A stretch of DNA of 64,000 nucleotides from Voacanga thouarsii (Eukaryota; Streptophyta; Magnoliopsida; Gentianales; Apocynaceae), in assembly GCA_026120185.1 (NCBI GenBank), contig JANUWF010002354.1, forward strand, positions 372,001-436,000. Reading direction: 5' to 3'. The notes under the pieces are model-generated. The model did not search any database. It was not told the DNA's origin and was given only the letters and a program-made list of their open reading frames with translations. This document shows, one piece after another, positions 1-10,969 of this stretch. Position 1 is the stretch's first letter. Each line of letters starts with the position of its first letter. A program made the position numbers and the translations under genes.

Positions 1-18
1 GTATATGAATCCATTGGT

Positions 19-290
19 CTAGAGGATATCTCTCCTGGCGGCGTACGTGAATTCTGGTCGACGGATGTTCTGCTGACGCTTTTTGTAAACGATTGCTCCA
101 ACACCTACGATGAACACGACAGCCATTACTCCAACAGCAATTCCCACCTTCTGTCCAAATTTCATGCCACCAGATGATTTGTTAGCTTCGATATCGCCGG
201 AATCCGCTACGTGATTGATATCGCTAGGGAGACCCGATGCAGGAGCGGGAGACTTCTCTTTTGGAGCAGTAGCATTAGTCGGAGCAAGCG
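19..290 (-). CDS. C-terminal tail of an arabinogalactan-like single-pass membrane protein (5' part missing)
   Basis: Read on the minus strand, this stretch encodes a Pro/Ala/Ser/Lys-rich segment (APTNATAPKEKSPAPASG), an acidic linker, then a Gly/Val/Ile-rich membrane segment (GIAVGVMAVVFIVGVGAIVY), a basic stop-transfer KKRQQN and a short tail ending RRDIL before a TAG at 19-21. This layout is that of plant AGP-like or small type I membrane proteins. The reading frame stays open upstream to 492, but that extension is antisense to a tRNA-like sequence and a tandem repeat and does not look like protein. A weak CTAG acceptor near 306-309 could make this a genuine last exon. No signal peptide or first exon is visible nearby, so it is either a terminal exon of a gene extending elsewhere or a truncated remnant. 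Confidence 0.4.
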
Positions 291-341
291 CCAGATTACG
301 AATCCCTAGCGATATCATGGGTTCGAATCCCATTTCCTCCA
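263..341 (+). other. tRNA-derived sequence (degenerate, ACG anticodon position)
   Basis: A 7-bp acceptor pairing (GGAGCAG 263-269 with TTCCTCC 334-340, one mismatch and one wobble) is followed by a box-A-like TAGCATTAGTCGG at 270-282, a loop TTACGAA at 296-302, a perfect box B GGTTCGAATCC at 320-330 and a fully paired T-arm (ATGGG/CCCAT). The anticodon stem has only two good pairs and the variable region is 9 nt, so this is probably not a working tRNA. It may be a decayed tRNA, an organelle-derived copy, or a tRNA-related SINE head. Confidence 0.35.
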
Positions 342-467
342 GAACGGAAATGAAACGGCCGGGCGAAATTACATTAAGGGAAAGAACCTTTGGTTCAAAA
401 ATCAAGTCTGAGAAAGGGTTTTGCAAAGAAATATGCAGAAGAGGTTGGATTCGTGTTTTTGCAGATT

Positions 468-672
468 TGTGGAGACGAAATCGAAGAGGCAAGAAAGAAG
501 AAGAGGATCTGTTGACTGTAGAGGAAGGCTTTTAGATGATATGGTTAAGGCTTTCTGAATAACACAGCAGAATCGATATGTGGAGACGAAATCGAAGAGG
601 CAAGAAAGAAGAAGAGAATCTATTAACCGTAGAGGAAGGCTTTTGGATGATATGGTTGAGGCTTTCTGAATA
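468..672 (+). repeat. Tandem duplication, period 111 bp
   Basis: The sequence beginning TGTGGAGACGAAATCGAAG at 468 starts again at 579 and can be followed to about 672 with a few substitutions. Both copies end with GGCTTTCTGAATAA. It lies between the tRNA-like sequence and a TA microsatellite. No coding role is evident. Confidence 0.85.
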
Positions 673-681
673 ATAACCACG

Positions 682-731
682 TGTCAAGTTTTCCTGTAAA
701 CACATGGCAACACCAAAGCTCTCATCTTTGA

Positions 732-786
<55 letters not shown>

Positions 787-1296
787 TAACTTGATATAAG
801 ATATTTAAATTTAAACAAAGAATGTATTATTTATTTATCAAAACCCATTTATATTAATGGTTGCTATAAGAATTAATCAAAATCATTCGAAGAAATCTTG
901 TATAGCTAAATAACTTGAACATAACACCAATCAAAGCAAATACTAATATTGTATGTAGTATAATTATTGAAATTTTTTTTGAGAAGAGAATTATTGAAAT
1001 TTTAGGTACTTGTATAAAAATAGTGCAAGATGCTATAAGCTTTCAAGATGGTATATTGTATCCACACACTCATATTATTGATTAAGAAGAGTATTAAAAA
1101 GGCAATAGTCGTGTGGTAGCGGGGCGGGGCGGGGCTAAATTTGTTTTGTACGGAATACTATAATCGTGATGAATCGAGGTGCATGGGTTCTTCTTTGTGT
1201 CCAGAGTTTTATACTATCAATAATTGTATGATATTTACGTGTTGAATTGGTTGCTTGTTTGTTTCCAGCTCTATTTTTCATGGATATTATATTATA
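682..1296. other. AT-rich intergenic sequence with a (TA)n microsatellite
   Basis: A pure TA dinucleotide run occupies about 733-781. A short GC block (GGGGCGGGGCGGGGC) sits at about 1120-1134 in otherwise AT-rich DNA. I see no gene. Confidence 0.6.
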
Positions 1297-3380
1297 CTCT
1301 CACTATCTCAAATTATCTATTATATTTTTAACTTAATTTTTATCTCAAATTATCTATCTCGTTAGATAAATAAAATCTAACATACCAAATTTACCATCAT
1401 TTAAAATGTCACGCCTCGTGCTCACGGACCCATGAGCGCGACTATGGGTCTGACAGCACCTACAATCAACTACTTGTCCGCCATTTTCGCTAAGCCAAAA
1501 TGAATATCCCAAGTTGACAGTGGTTACTTAGGCCCATTCTTATATACCATTCACACTTCTCATCCCAATCTCATGTGGGATTGGGGTATCCCCTCTTTTA
1601 GATCCAAGCGTCCTTGTTGGGCCCATACTTTAAGGGCCAAACTCAGGACTAACCAGATGGCATGAGATGGGATTGGGGTATCCCCTCATTTAGGCCCAAG
1701 TGTCCTCACTGGGCCCATACTTTAGGGGCCAAATTTAGAGCCAACCAAGCGGCATAAGATTTTAGAAGTGGCTCCCACCGCGCATGGTATAGTACTTAGT
1801 TCTCATACCGGGGACTGGTTACCTGACTCTGATACCAAATGTCACATCCCGTGCCCGCGGACCCGGGAGCGCGACTATGAGCCTAGCAGTACCCACGATC
1901 AACTAATATGGTCATCGTCCTCGTTGGGCCAAAATGGATATCCCAAGTTGACAATGAGTACTTAGGTCGATCCTTATATACCATACACACTTTTCATCAT
2001 AATCCCATATAGAATTGGGGTATCACATTCATCACTCCTTTAGGCCCAAGCGTCCTCGTTGAGCCCATACTTTAGGAGCCAAACTCAGGACCAACCAGGC
2101 GGCATAGGATTCTAGAGGTGGCTCCCACTGCGCAGGGTGTAGCACTTAGTTCCCATACCGAGGACTGTTACCTGCTCTGATACCAAATGTCACGTCCCGT
2201 ACTCGCGAACCCGGGAACGTGACTATGGGCCTGGTAGAACCCACGGTCAACTAATTAACCGCCATCCTCGCTGGGCTAAAATTGATATCCTAAGTTGACA
2301 ATGGGTACTTAGGCCTATTCTTAACTAGAGGTGGCTCCCACCGCGCACGATGTAGCACTTAGTTCCTATACCGGGGATTGGTTACCTGCTCTGATACCAA
2401 ATGTCACACCCCGTGCCCGCGGACCCGAGAGCGCGACTATGGGTCTGGTAGCACCCGCAATCAACTACTTGACCGCCATCCTTGCTGGGCCAAAATGAAT
2501 GGGTACATAGGCCTATTCTTAACTAGAGGTGGTTCCCATCGCGCACAATGTAGCACTTAGTTCCCATACCGGGGACTAGTTACCTACTCTGATACCAAAT
2601 GTTACACCCCGTGCCTGCGGACTTGGGAGCGCGACTATGGGCCTGAGCACCCACGATCAACTACTTGACCGCCATTCTCGCTGGGCCAAAATAGATATCC
2701 CAAGTTGACAATTGGTACTTAATGCCTATTATTATCTAGAGGTGGCTCTCACCACGCATGGTGTAGCACTTAGTTCCCATACTAAGGATTGGTTACCTGC
2801 TCTGATACCAAATGTCACGCTCCGTGCCCGCGGACTCGAGAGCGCGACTATGGGCCTAACAGCACTCACAGTCAACTATTTGACCGTCATTCTTGCTGGG
2901 CCAAAATGGATATCCCAAATTGACAAGAGGTATACCATTCACACTTCTCATCCCAATCCCGTATGGGATGGGGACCCGAGAGCGCCATTATGGGTCTGGC
3001 AGTACCCACGGTCAACTACTTGGCCGCCATCCTTGCTAGACCAAGTTGACAATAGATACTTAGACCTATTCTTATATACCATACACACTTCTCATCCCAA
3101 TCCCATGTGGGATTGGGGTATCACATAATAACACTATATTTCCTAAATATATTAAATAATTTCTTTCCCAATATGCTGATCTCATATAAATAACAACATA
3201 GAGAAGCAATTTGAAGTATATTAAAATTTTAAAATTTGAGTACCTCTTAATAAATAAAGAGAGAAGAAATTAAATTTTAAGAATAAATATATAGGTATAT
3301 ATTTAATTAACTAAAAATTTTACTTATCTTAATACATGTACAATCAGTTAGATATAATAGATAATTTAGGACGAATGAAG
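1297..3380. mobile_element. Stowaway-like MITE, split by a TRIM array
   Basis: The left end at 1297 (CTCTCACTATCTCAAATTAT) and the reverse complement of the right end at 3380 (CTTCATTCGTCCTAAATTAT) form imperfect terminal inverted repeats, and both are flanked by TA. Removing the TRIM block leaves about 365 bp, a normal MITE length. The pairing continues inward as CTATTATAT. Element class is inferred from the TA target and the resemblance to other Stowaway-type ends in this window. Confidence 0.6.
1407..3125 (-). mobile_element. Tandem TRIM array (multiple short LTRs and internal regions)
   Basis: A repeat of about 187 bp starts TGTCAC (or close variants) at 1407, 1840, 2188, 2402, 2600 and 2813, and a partial further unit runs from about 2974 to 3125. 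Complete copies (1407-1591, 1840-2027) end with a small palindrome and GGTATCACA, so read on the minus strand they begin TGTGATACC and end GTGACA, as LTRs do. Each is preceded on the plus strand by CTCTGATACCA, the reverse complement of TGGTATCAGAG, the initiator-Met tRNA primer-binding site. The segments between LTRs are only 160-250 bp with no coding capacity, which defines a terminal-repeat retrotransposon in miniature. Copies 3-5 share one deletion joining LTR (CCTATTCTTA) to internal sequence (CTAGAGGTGG), giving a secondary tandem of about 198-214 bp. Confidence 0.8.
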
Positions 3381-4641
3381 TAATATATATGTTCCTTGCC
3401 TTGCTGACAGTCTGTATTTCCACTCTAAGTTTCAATCCTTGCCTAAGATTTTTGAGAGGGGTTGTAAAGTGCCTAAGCCAGTAATCAAGATCAAGAGGTC
3501 ATTTGCTTGTATGACCTATAACCATCCATATATGTTTTACTTTTGGAATATTCTTAATTAGGATCTAAATCTTGTGAAAATTACAAGTTCTAGACCTCCA
3601 GGCCCTGTTTGGTTCAAGGATTTCAGTGAGGAAAAGAAAGAACTAGAAACTGGGAAAATTATTTTAAAAAATAGAAAATAATTTTAATAATTGCTCCTGG
3701 GCTTAAAAAAAAAAATCCATATCTACATTGCACACTTGGATCTTAGCCCAGCCTCTGTCGCATTCCGCCCGTATGAACCACTCGGATGAGACAGTTGTCT
3801 GGGCACGGGATACGGGATCCAAGTTCATGAGGCCCAGGCTATAGCCACCGTCTTGTTTCGTGTAGCATCACATTCAGCCCAACTACTACAACCGTAGTTC
3901 AACAATCCAACTCCCATGGAATGAGACCAGATCTCTTTTCTTTTTACTTTTTGTTCATAATATGACCCTAACATTTTGACGAATTACTCCTCACTTGCAA
4001 AGAAAACAAACCCTGGTCTGTTACGGAGGTGATAAATTTGGTAACTAAATTAGCAAAATATTACTTTTATCATGCAAATGCTTACACAATAGGTTGTGAC
4101 CTGAGTCATACATATTACCTTATTCTTCAATTTGATGTACGAGTTTTTCAATATATTACTAATAATATTATTATTATATATAATGATATTCTTAATTTAA
4201 TAATATTATTTTGCATAACTTAATATCATTAATAGAGTACATACTATTAGTATTACACAATGTATCAAATATTGTAAAATTGACTTTGTAACGGCCCAGT
4301 CCCATCCCAACAGTCCTGCTCCTCAAAACAAAGCTGAAAAGTCCTCGAAAATGATAACAAAATCGTCGGATTTTTGTTTCTCGAATACTAAACACTTGGC
4401 AGCCATGAAGAAGACGCTTGTTGAGCCAATACGATGCATCTTCGAACCAAGCTGAGCTGTCTGTTTCTTTTTCATCACTTGTTATTTTAATGCAGTAAAC
4501 ACATTAAAATTGAGAAAATAATTATTAAAATATGAGGAATCAGTCATGAAAAATTATATATATTTAAAATAAATACATTAAAAGTAAAGAATTGTTATTA
4601 AATTAATAAAACAATAATCTAAATATTCAAATCACAATTCT
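3381..4641. other. Intergenic sequence with MITE-like fragments
   Basis: A GGCCCTGTTTGGTT motif at about 3601, typical of plant MITE ends, is followed by a short GC-richer block (3770-3930). I could not find a convincing partner end, so no element is delimited. No gene is seen. Confidence 0.4.
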
Positions 4642-4644
4642 TAA

Positions 4645-5040
4645 GGTCTAGTTTGGATGGAGAGATTTAGAGAGAAAAGAAGAGGTTTGAAAGGAATAGA
4701 GAATTTTTTTTTATTTGAGAGTTTTAAATAGAAAGAAGAGAAAAAAAATAGAAGAATAAATAACTTTTTTTTTCATTTCTTGCTTTTCATATGTGAAAAG
4801 AAGTGAAAGGATTGACCAGAATCAACATAAGTAGAGAACTAAAATAATTAAATAATCTTTAAATATTTAATTTTTATTATAAATTTAAAAATAAATATAT
4901 TAATTATTTTTATAAAATATTATTTTTTTTCTTTCTTAACTCTTAAATAAAAAAATATATTTTATTTTCTCTTGTAAATTCACAAACAATATAACAATCT
5001 TTTTTTATTAATATTTTCCCTTAAATTCGCAAACCAGTTC
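4645..5040. mobile_element. PIF/Harbinger (Tourist-like) MITE
   Basis: The left end GGTCTAGTTTGGATGG and the reverse complement of the right end GAACTGGTTTGCGAATTT are imperfect inverted repeats, with TAA directly outside at both ends (4642-4644 and 5041-5043). A 3-bp TAA/TTA duplication and about 396 bp length fit Tourist-like elements. The interior is AT-rich and non-coding. Confidence 0.55.
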
Positions 5041-5164
5041 TAATGGTGTGATGCACGAAGTTACAAAGAAAATGACGCATATGAAAAGCAAGACGACTTT
5101 TCAGGAAATATTTTTAAACTACTCTTCCATTCGTAACTTTTATTTCCTCCACAGCAGATATTGT

Positions 5165-5488
5165 AGACCACGTACGTGTCGTGCATCGAAAATTCTCTAA
5201 GGGGAGGAGGAAAAAAAAAAAAAACGAATCCGCCAGGAGAAGAGAGGCGTACACGTGAAGGGGTGCAGCAGGCTTTGAACGCTATGACCAATCGTTTGAT
5301 GCTGCTGCAACCTCGCCATCCCAATAACCATCACATTACTATATTTCACAGTTCCATTTCAAGCCTCACCAGCGCCAATCCTCCTGTCTTCTTTATTGAA
5401 ATTCGAAATAAGAATAAGCAGCTGCAGCACCGCCATCTTCGTTCCTCTCCTCTTGGAGCTTTTTCCGTCGTTTCCTCTTCTTCCTCCG
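5165..5488 (+). other. First exon of the phosphatase gene: 5' UTR, possibly coding a transit peptide
   Basis: The exon ends at a GT donor (CTCCG/GTAACT) at 5489 and its intron runs to the TTGCAG acceptor at 6420. The frame is open from ATG 5176 and from ATG 5284 to the donor. It joins in phase (G+AA) with the coding exon just before ATG 6423, which would add 69 residues from ATG 5284. That segment is rich in Ser, Arg, His, Asn and Lys and poor in acidic residues, like a plastid or mitochondrial transit peptide. The alternative is an ordinary 5' UTR with a leader intron. Confidence 0.5.
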
Positions 5489-6422
5489 GTAACTTTTTCG
5501 GGTTCTTCATTTTTATCCGTTAATTTTTTGATTCTTTGGTGTTTGTTATTGTCTGATTTTCTTTAGATTTGAGATTTTAGTTTTGACATTGCAGAATGCA
5601 AACAAACGAAGAGGTACAAAATTTGTATAAAGCAATCTTTGTCTTCTTCAGTATGAAAAATCAGAGAAGATGCTTTTCTCTTTAGTTCCTATTGGATTTT
5701 TCAAAAATTTTCAGTTCTTTACTTTGCTTTTAAGATCAGAAGATACATCGATCTGATACTTCAAATGTTTTCAATTTTACCTTGCTTTTACGATGATAAG
5801 AAGATAAGTGAGAAAACTTCAGCACCAAACTTGAATACCGGAAGATTTGGAATTTTTGTGTCCACTCATTAAAATTAAGCTTTAGCTAATGGAGGAATTT
5901 TTATGTTAACGTCGGGAAAAGTTATGCTATTTGTTTTTAATAATTTGATACTGACAAATTTGGTATGCAGGAACAACTGTTGTGTGACTATTATAATAGT
6001 AATCTAGGGGTGAATTTGTTTGTGTGTTTCGATTGTCTAACCTTAGGTGCTTGTGTGTTCAATGTGCCAAAGAATTTTCCACTTGCTTATGTTGAGGCTT
6101 TGATGAGGCTAGTATGAGTTTTCTTGGATGATTGTCTGTGGTGAAATGACAAGATTGACTAAACCAAAATTCTGTATGTTATATGTCATTTGTGATCATG
6201 TTTTCCATGGATTACTCGTCACCAACTCTGTGATGCAACTCTCATGTGAAAGTACTAATTAGGTACTTTGTGGATATATCACCTTTTCCAATTTCAAAAC
6301 TTGCACTTTGATGCCTAATGTACTCTCAAGCTGTCATGTGAAGATGCAAGGCAGTTTATGTTGCAAGATTATTTTGTGATTTTGAGAGTTACTCTGTCAA
6401 TTCTTCTCGTCCACTTGCAGAA

Positions 6423-9400
6423 ATGGATGCTTCTCCAGCTCAAAGCTTGTACCCATTGCACCGCTGTAAAACTATTCACTTGGTTTGTCCTTTATCCGTG
6501 CTTATTAGAATCACTTTGTAATGACCCTAGGATTGGTACATATGCAATATAGTTCATTTGGACTGTCTTTCTGCATTGGACTTTCTTTCTGCTTTCTTTA
6601 GTTTCTCATAGATGGATATATATAAACAAACACGCACACACACACTATTGACAGTTACTCCCATGCTGGTACATGGATGCATTTTCATATTTTCCTTGTT
6701 TCCTTTATACATTTGTAGGTGAGGCATGCTCAAGGAATTCACAATGTTGCAGGAGAAAAAGACCACAGTGCATATTTGTCTCCAGAACTTTTCGATGCTG
6801 AGCTTACCCCCCTTGGCTGGCAGCAGGTAAGAATTTGTGAACTGTGGCTAAAATTTAAAGTTGTTGGGTTATGATTAGGAAAGACTTCTATATATATATA
6901 CATACAACAATAGTCTTTTTTTCCCCCCAGTAGTCAGATTAAATTGTTTTCATATATACTTTTGGTTCCTTCTGGAATTTTCCTTTTTCTTTTTTCAAGT
7001 AGTGTTACCAAACCCTCTGAAAAATATTCAACTTAGACTTAGCATGCTCAGAAGTAAAAGATCGCTTTCTGCTTCATAAAGATGTCAGGATGATTTTCAA
7101 GACTGAAACAGGTAGATAATCTTCGTAAACATGTTCATTCCACGGGACTCTCCAAGCGGGTTGAACTGGTCATCACTTCCCCATTGTTGAGGTAATAACT
7201 GTTGTAAATCCTTTATGCAACTGTTAACGTTAATTTCTAACTTCCTATGTCAGTTGAGAAAGATCAGTTGTCACACTTCTTTGTACTATGGCTCCCTATT
7301 AAAGGATTTGACTCTGTTACTTGGTGAAAACTGGGATAGATGAAGGGAAAGGATGCCCTTGGTTCCCATGAAAGCCCTGAATGAAAGATCCATTCCCCTC
7401 AGTCACATGTAACTTGTGGTCAGGAAAATCATAATTACAAACATATGCAACCACATCCGTCTGAAAATGTATTCAAATGCATAGGGCAGGTGGGAAGGGG
7501 GGAGAGAATGATATAGACCTAAAATATGTCAGGATTTCATTTTGGGAGGCAAGGTTATTACCTGTATTCATGTTATCTTGGACATAATCCACTAGAATGT
7601 GAAGTGAAATTATGGCTGATTTTTTTCTAGGACAATGCAAACAGCTGTTGGAGTTTTTGGGGGAGAAGGCTATACAGACGGGATAGATGTACCTCCACTC
7701 ATGGTGGCAAATGCCGGGAACAGTGGCAGGCCAGCTATTTCAAGTTTAAATTGCCCTCCATTCATGGCAGTGGAAAGCTGCCGAGAACATTTGGTATGAT
7801 ATGTCAAATAATATAGATTTTAAAATCAATCTATTATATGTTTTACATTGATCCTCTGATTGATTTTTCTTTTTCTGGATTCTTGAAACCTGTAATATGG
7901 TATTTTTACCCTTGGATATTCTTAAATCTATTTCTTTTTATTTTTTCAGTTCTGTAACCTCCTACTAATTCCAAAAAAGGAAACTTTGGGGCATCCTCAT
8001 GTGTGTTATACTTTTCAAACTAACTTGTTAGTTTAGTATTTAGTATTCTTTTGTCAGCAGTAGTTTGTGATAACGGTTTTACTATTGGATACTCTATTCT
8101 CACAGCAGTGATAGATTAACTGCAAGAAAAGTTGTCCCAGAAGTTCTGTAAGTTTTACTTTGTGTGCTTTGTAAAAATACAAACAGGCAGCGAACATCTA
8201 GTCATGATAACAATAGGAATAACTTGATCTGTTACATGCCTGGTATGCTGTTCTCTCTTCATCTCTCATTCACACAGACACTGTATGCACAAGTAGATGC
8301 ATGGCACTTAACTTGTTAAACAGCAAAAATGGAAAACAGATCACATGACATGACTTCACAGAAACTTCTGTGTAACCTTAACATGATTACAGTTGGCTGT
8401 GTTCATCACTTGGTTATAAGTTTTTGTGATGCAGGGGATTCATTGGTGTGATAAGAGGAGAAGCATAAGCGAGTATAACTCTCTTTTTCCTGCAATTGAT
8501 TTTTCATTGGCAAGTATTCCTACACCCATTTGTTAAACAAACCAAAAAGAAGATAATTTCCTGTTGGCGCTTTTGTGTGTTTAGCAGTTAATTCTATGAA
8601 TAACATTTTGCTCTCCCAAATTCCAGATAGAAAGTGATGCTGATATTTTGTGGAAGGCTGAGGTCAGAGAAGCCAATGAAGAACTTGCTGCTAGGGGAAT
8701 GCGCTTCTTCAACTGGTGATTTTGTTTATTCTTTATCTATTTATAGAAAGTAACTGATGAGAAGCTTTGACGTCATTATTGGGTCCATCTTTATCCGTTC
8801 CATTACTAATATAACTAGCCTAAGCAGGAACCAACGCTAGCTATTGACTCAGCAATAACTCCTTACTCTCCTGTTATTGTTTGGTTTTGAAATTGCCAAT
8901 AATTCACACTTTTGCCTTGTCTTCCTTTTCTTGGACTCTTAACTTTTCAAGTCTGGTCCAGGTTGTGGACGCGGAAGGAAAAGGAGATTGCAGTTGTCAC
9001 CCATAGTGGCTTCTTGATTCATACACTCAGCGCATTTGGGAATGATTGTCATCCATCTATTAAGAGTGAAATTTGCAGACCGTAAGCGTTTAATAGGCCT
9101 TTGATCCATTTTGTTGATTAGTTTAGACGTAACCACCACATATCGTATCCATGCACTTAAAAAAGGCCATCTAAGTATCATAGAAGCTTTTCCTTTGCTA
9201 GTCACAAGATGAGATAATCTCTTAATCTGAAATTCTTATGGGCTGTAATTTACAGGAGAGGTGGCTTTTTGGCACCTTAGTGAGAAGATTGTAAAACAAG
9301 CAATATGAAATTTGTCACTTGTTTCTAGAAAAAAGATTAGGGTTGTACTTAGATAAGGATTGGATTGAGATGACTTTGTTAAAAGTTAATAAAATATTAT

Positions 9401-10244
9401 TAAATGTAAGGTAAATGTGAAATCCAATCATTAATGAGAGAGAGAAAATATGATGTATTGTGAGTATATGACAATTATCGAAAAATAAAAATTATTTAAA
9501 TTAACATTATTTTAAATTAGAATTTTGATTTGAATTGGAAAGAGTTTTTTTCTAATTACAACTAGGTTATGGGGTGACCAAATATTCAGTCAAAGAAATT
9601 GGTCTGAACATTATTTAAATATTTCTTTTCTACATTTTTTGAGTTCCATGGTTTACAATCAAAGCAAAATAGCTGCTTTGGCTATCATTTTAATCCTGCA
9701 TCTATTTTTTGTGTTAAAATTTTCTGTTCTTACTCTGAATGTGCAAATTTACTCTCTCTCTCTCTCTCTCTCTCTCTTTCTGTTGGAAATTAATTGTTGC
9801 CTAACCTACCGGCATTATTCGTGTGCTGTTTATTTATCCTCTATGGAATCCATATACACAAGCAGATGTATGCCATTTGCATTCATTCCTTCAGATTTGA
9901 TTCTTCCGATGCACTGGTGGTCTCTTGCAATTGAACATCTAAAGGCATCATATACGGTCCTTCAACCATCCTATCATTTTTTGTTCTGTTCGACTCATGT
10001 AGTGATGTTTTGGTTCCCATATATGCAGCTTTAACAATTGCGAACTTCGCTCTGTCGTCGTTGTTGACAGGTGGTAAGTTGTGTTAAGTTTAGGCAACAT
10101 TACTCCCTCAAGCTTTTTTTATCTTTCTTATTTCTGAGGTTGCGAATTTGCAGCATGATGGGATCAGATTCTTCAACAACCGATTATCCAGGCAAAATCC
10201 CAAGTGGACCCGATGTTCCAAGCGGTGATGGGGTTTCCAAGTAG
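6423..10244 (+). CDS. Phosphoglycerate mutase-like protein (histidine phosphatase superfamily)
   Basis: Nine coding exons: 6423-6482, 6719-6826, 7112-7191, 7631-7793, 8435-8509, 8627-8715, 8962-9081, 10029-10073 and 10154-10244, giving 276 residues. The catalytic histidine lies in LVRHAQG (His23), the second conserved histidine in VVTHSG (His206), and VITSPLLR is the usual phosphate-pocket arginine segment. Family motifs PLGWQQVDNLRKHV and CDKRRSISEY match plant phosphoglycerate mutase-like proteins related to Arabidopsis PGML1. These lack proven glycolytic activity, so the substrate is not known. The intron after 8509 has a GC donor (TTG/GCAAGT). The start chosen is the ATG giving MDASPAQSLYPLHR, the conserved N-terminus, but an upstream in-frame exon could extend it. 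It converges with the ODR4-like gene. Confidence 0.9.
9752..9779 (+). repeat. (CT)n microsatellite in an intron
   Basis: About fourteen CT units lie within the long penultimate-region intron (9082-10028) of the phosphatase gene. No effect is evident. Confidence 0.7.
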
Positions 10245-10969
10245 TTATATTTGTAGGTGAAAATATATCAGCAGTTTTAGTATTTGATAATATTTAGAGC
10301 ATGATTCTTTTGAAAGTACTTTTATCTTGCTGGGGTTCCTAAAATACCAAATAACAGTTATATAAGGTTGTGCCAATGCTCGTAACTTTTATTTTAACTT
10401 AGACTACAGCTAACTTGCGCAAGTATGCTTAGCTTGAGCAAGTATGCTTTATACGTTTTTTAATGAAGGTGGAATTTACTCAGTCGTTACCATCTTTTTT
10501 CCTTTTTCCTTTGAATATCGAAAGAAGCAGCCGCTTGTAAGGAGTTGCTATTCAAGCATCTAACGAAAGTCAATATAGAACGCAACACACTGTACAATTC
10601 AAGCACAGTTATTCGTTCGTTAGACGTGGGATCAGGAATCAAGACGTGATTTTAATTGCATCGCATACTCTACCAATAAAAAGAATAATATCAATAAAGC
10701 AGAAGTTGTTAGGGCAAACCTTGTACGCATTTTCTTTGTGTGTTTGGTCCATTCTCCTTTCACAACATACTCCACCCTAGCATAAAGGAGATTTTCTCCA
10801 TTCATTGCTAAAATTGAAGGTCGTCTATAAAGTGGCCATTTCCTAAGTACCCTTTTTTCCCTTTGATTTCACAAGGACTCTAATTCAAATTGGTGCAGTG
10901 TGTGTTACCAGGAGAGCATCTAAAACCATCAATGCATAACCTTCAAATTTTGGATTGAACTCCAGCTCT
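10245..10969. other. 3' regions between two convergent genes
   Basis: This holds the 3' UTR of the phosphatase gene on the plus strand and that of the ODR4-like gene on the minus strand. A short near-repeat (CTTGCGCAAGTATGCTTAG / CTTGAGCAAGTATGCTT) is at about 10413-10450. No further gene is seen. Confidence 0.6.

Noticed and set aside
340..492. N-terminal extension of the membrane-protein reading frame (containing MGFEPMISLGIRN)
   Set aside because: This peptide is what antisense tRNA T-arm sequence encodes; the frame is open by chance.
1407..3125. Cassandra-type TRIM or 5S rRNA-derived repeat
   Set aside because: I could not find the 5S promoter block in these LTRs; the short LTR and Met primer site support TRIM only.
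1768..3128. Open frames of 60-138 codons in the TRIM array
   Set aside because: They follow the non-coding LTR repeats and recur with each unit; no protein family is recognised.
9639..10034. 131-codon open frame inside the phosphatase gene
   Set aside because: It lies in an intron, spans a CT microsatellite and crosses the true acceptor at 10028.
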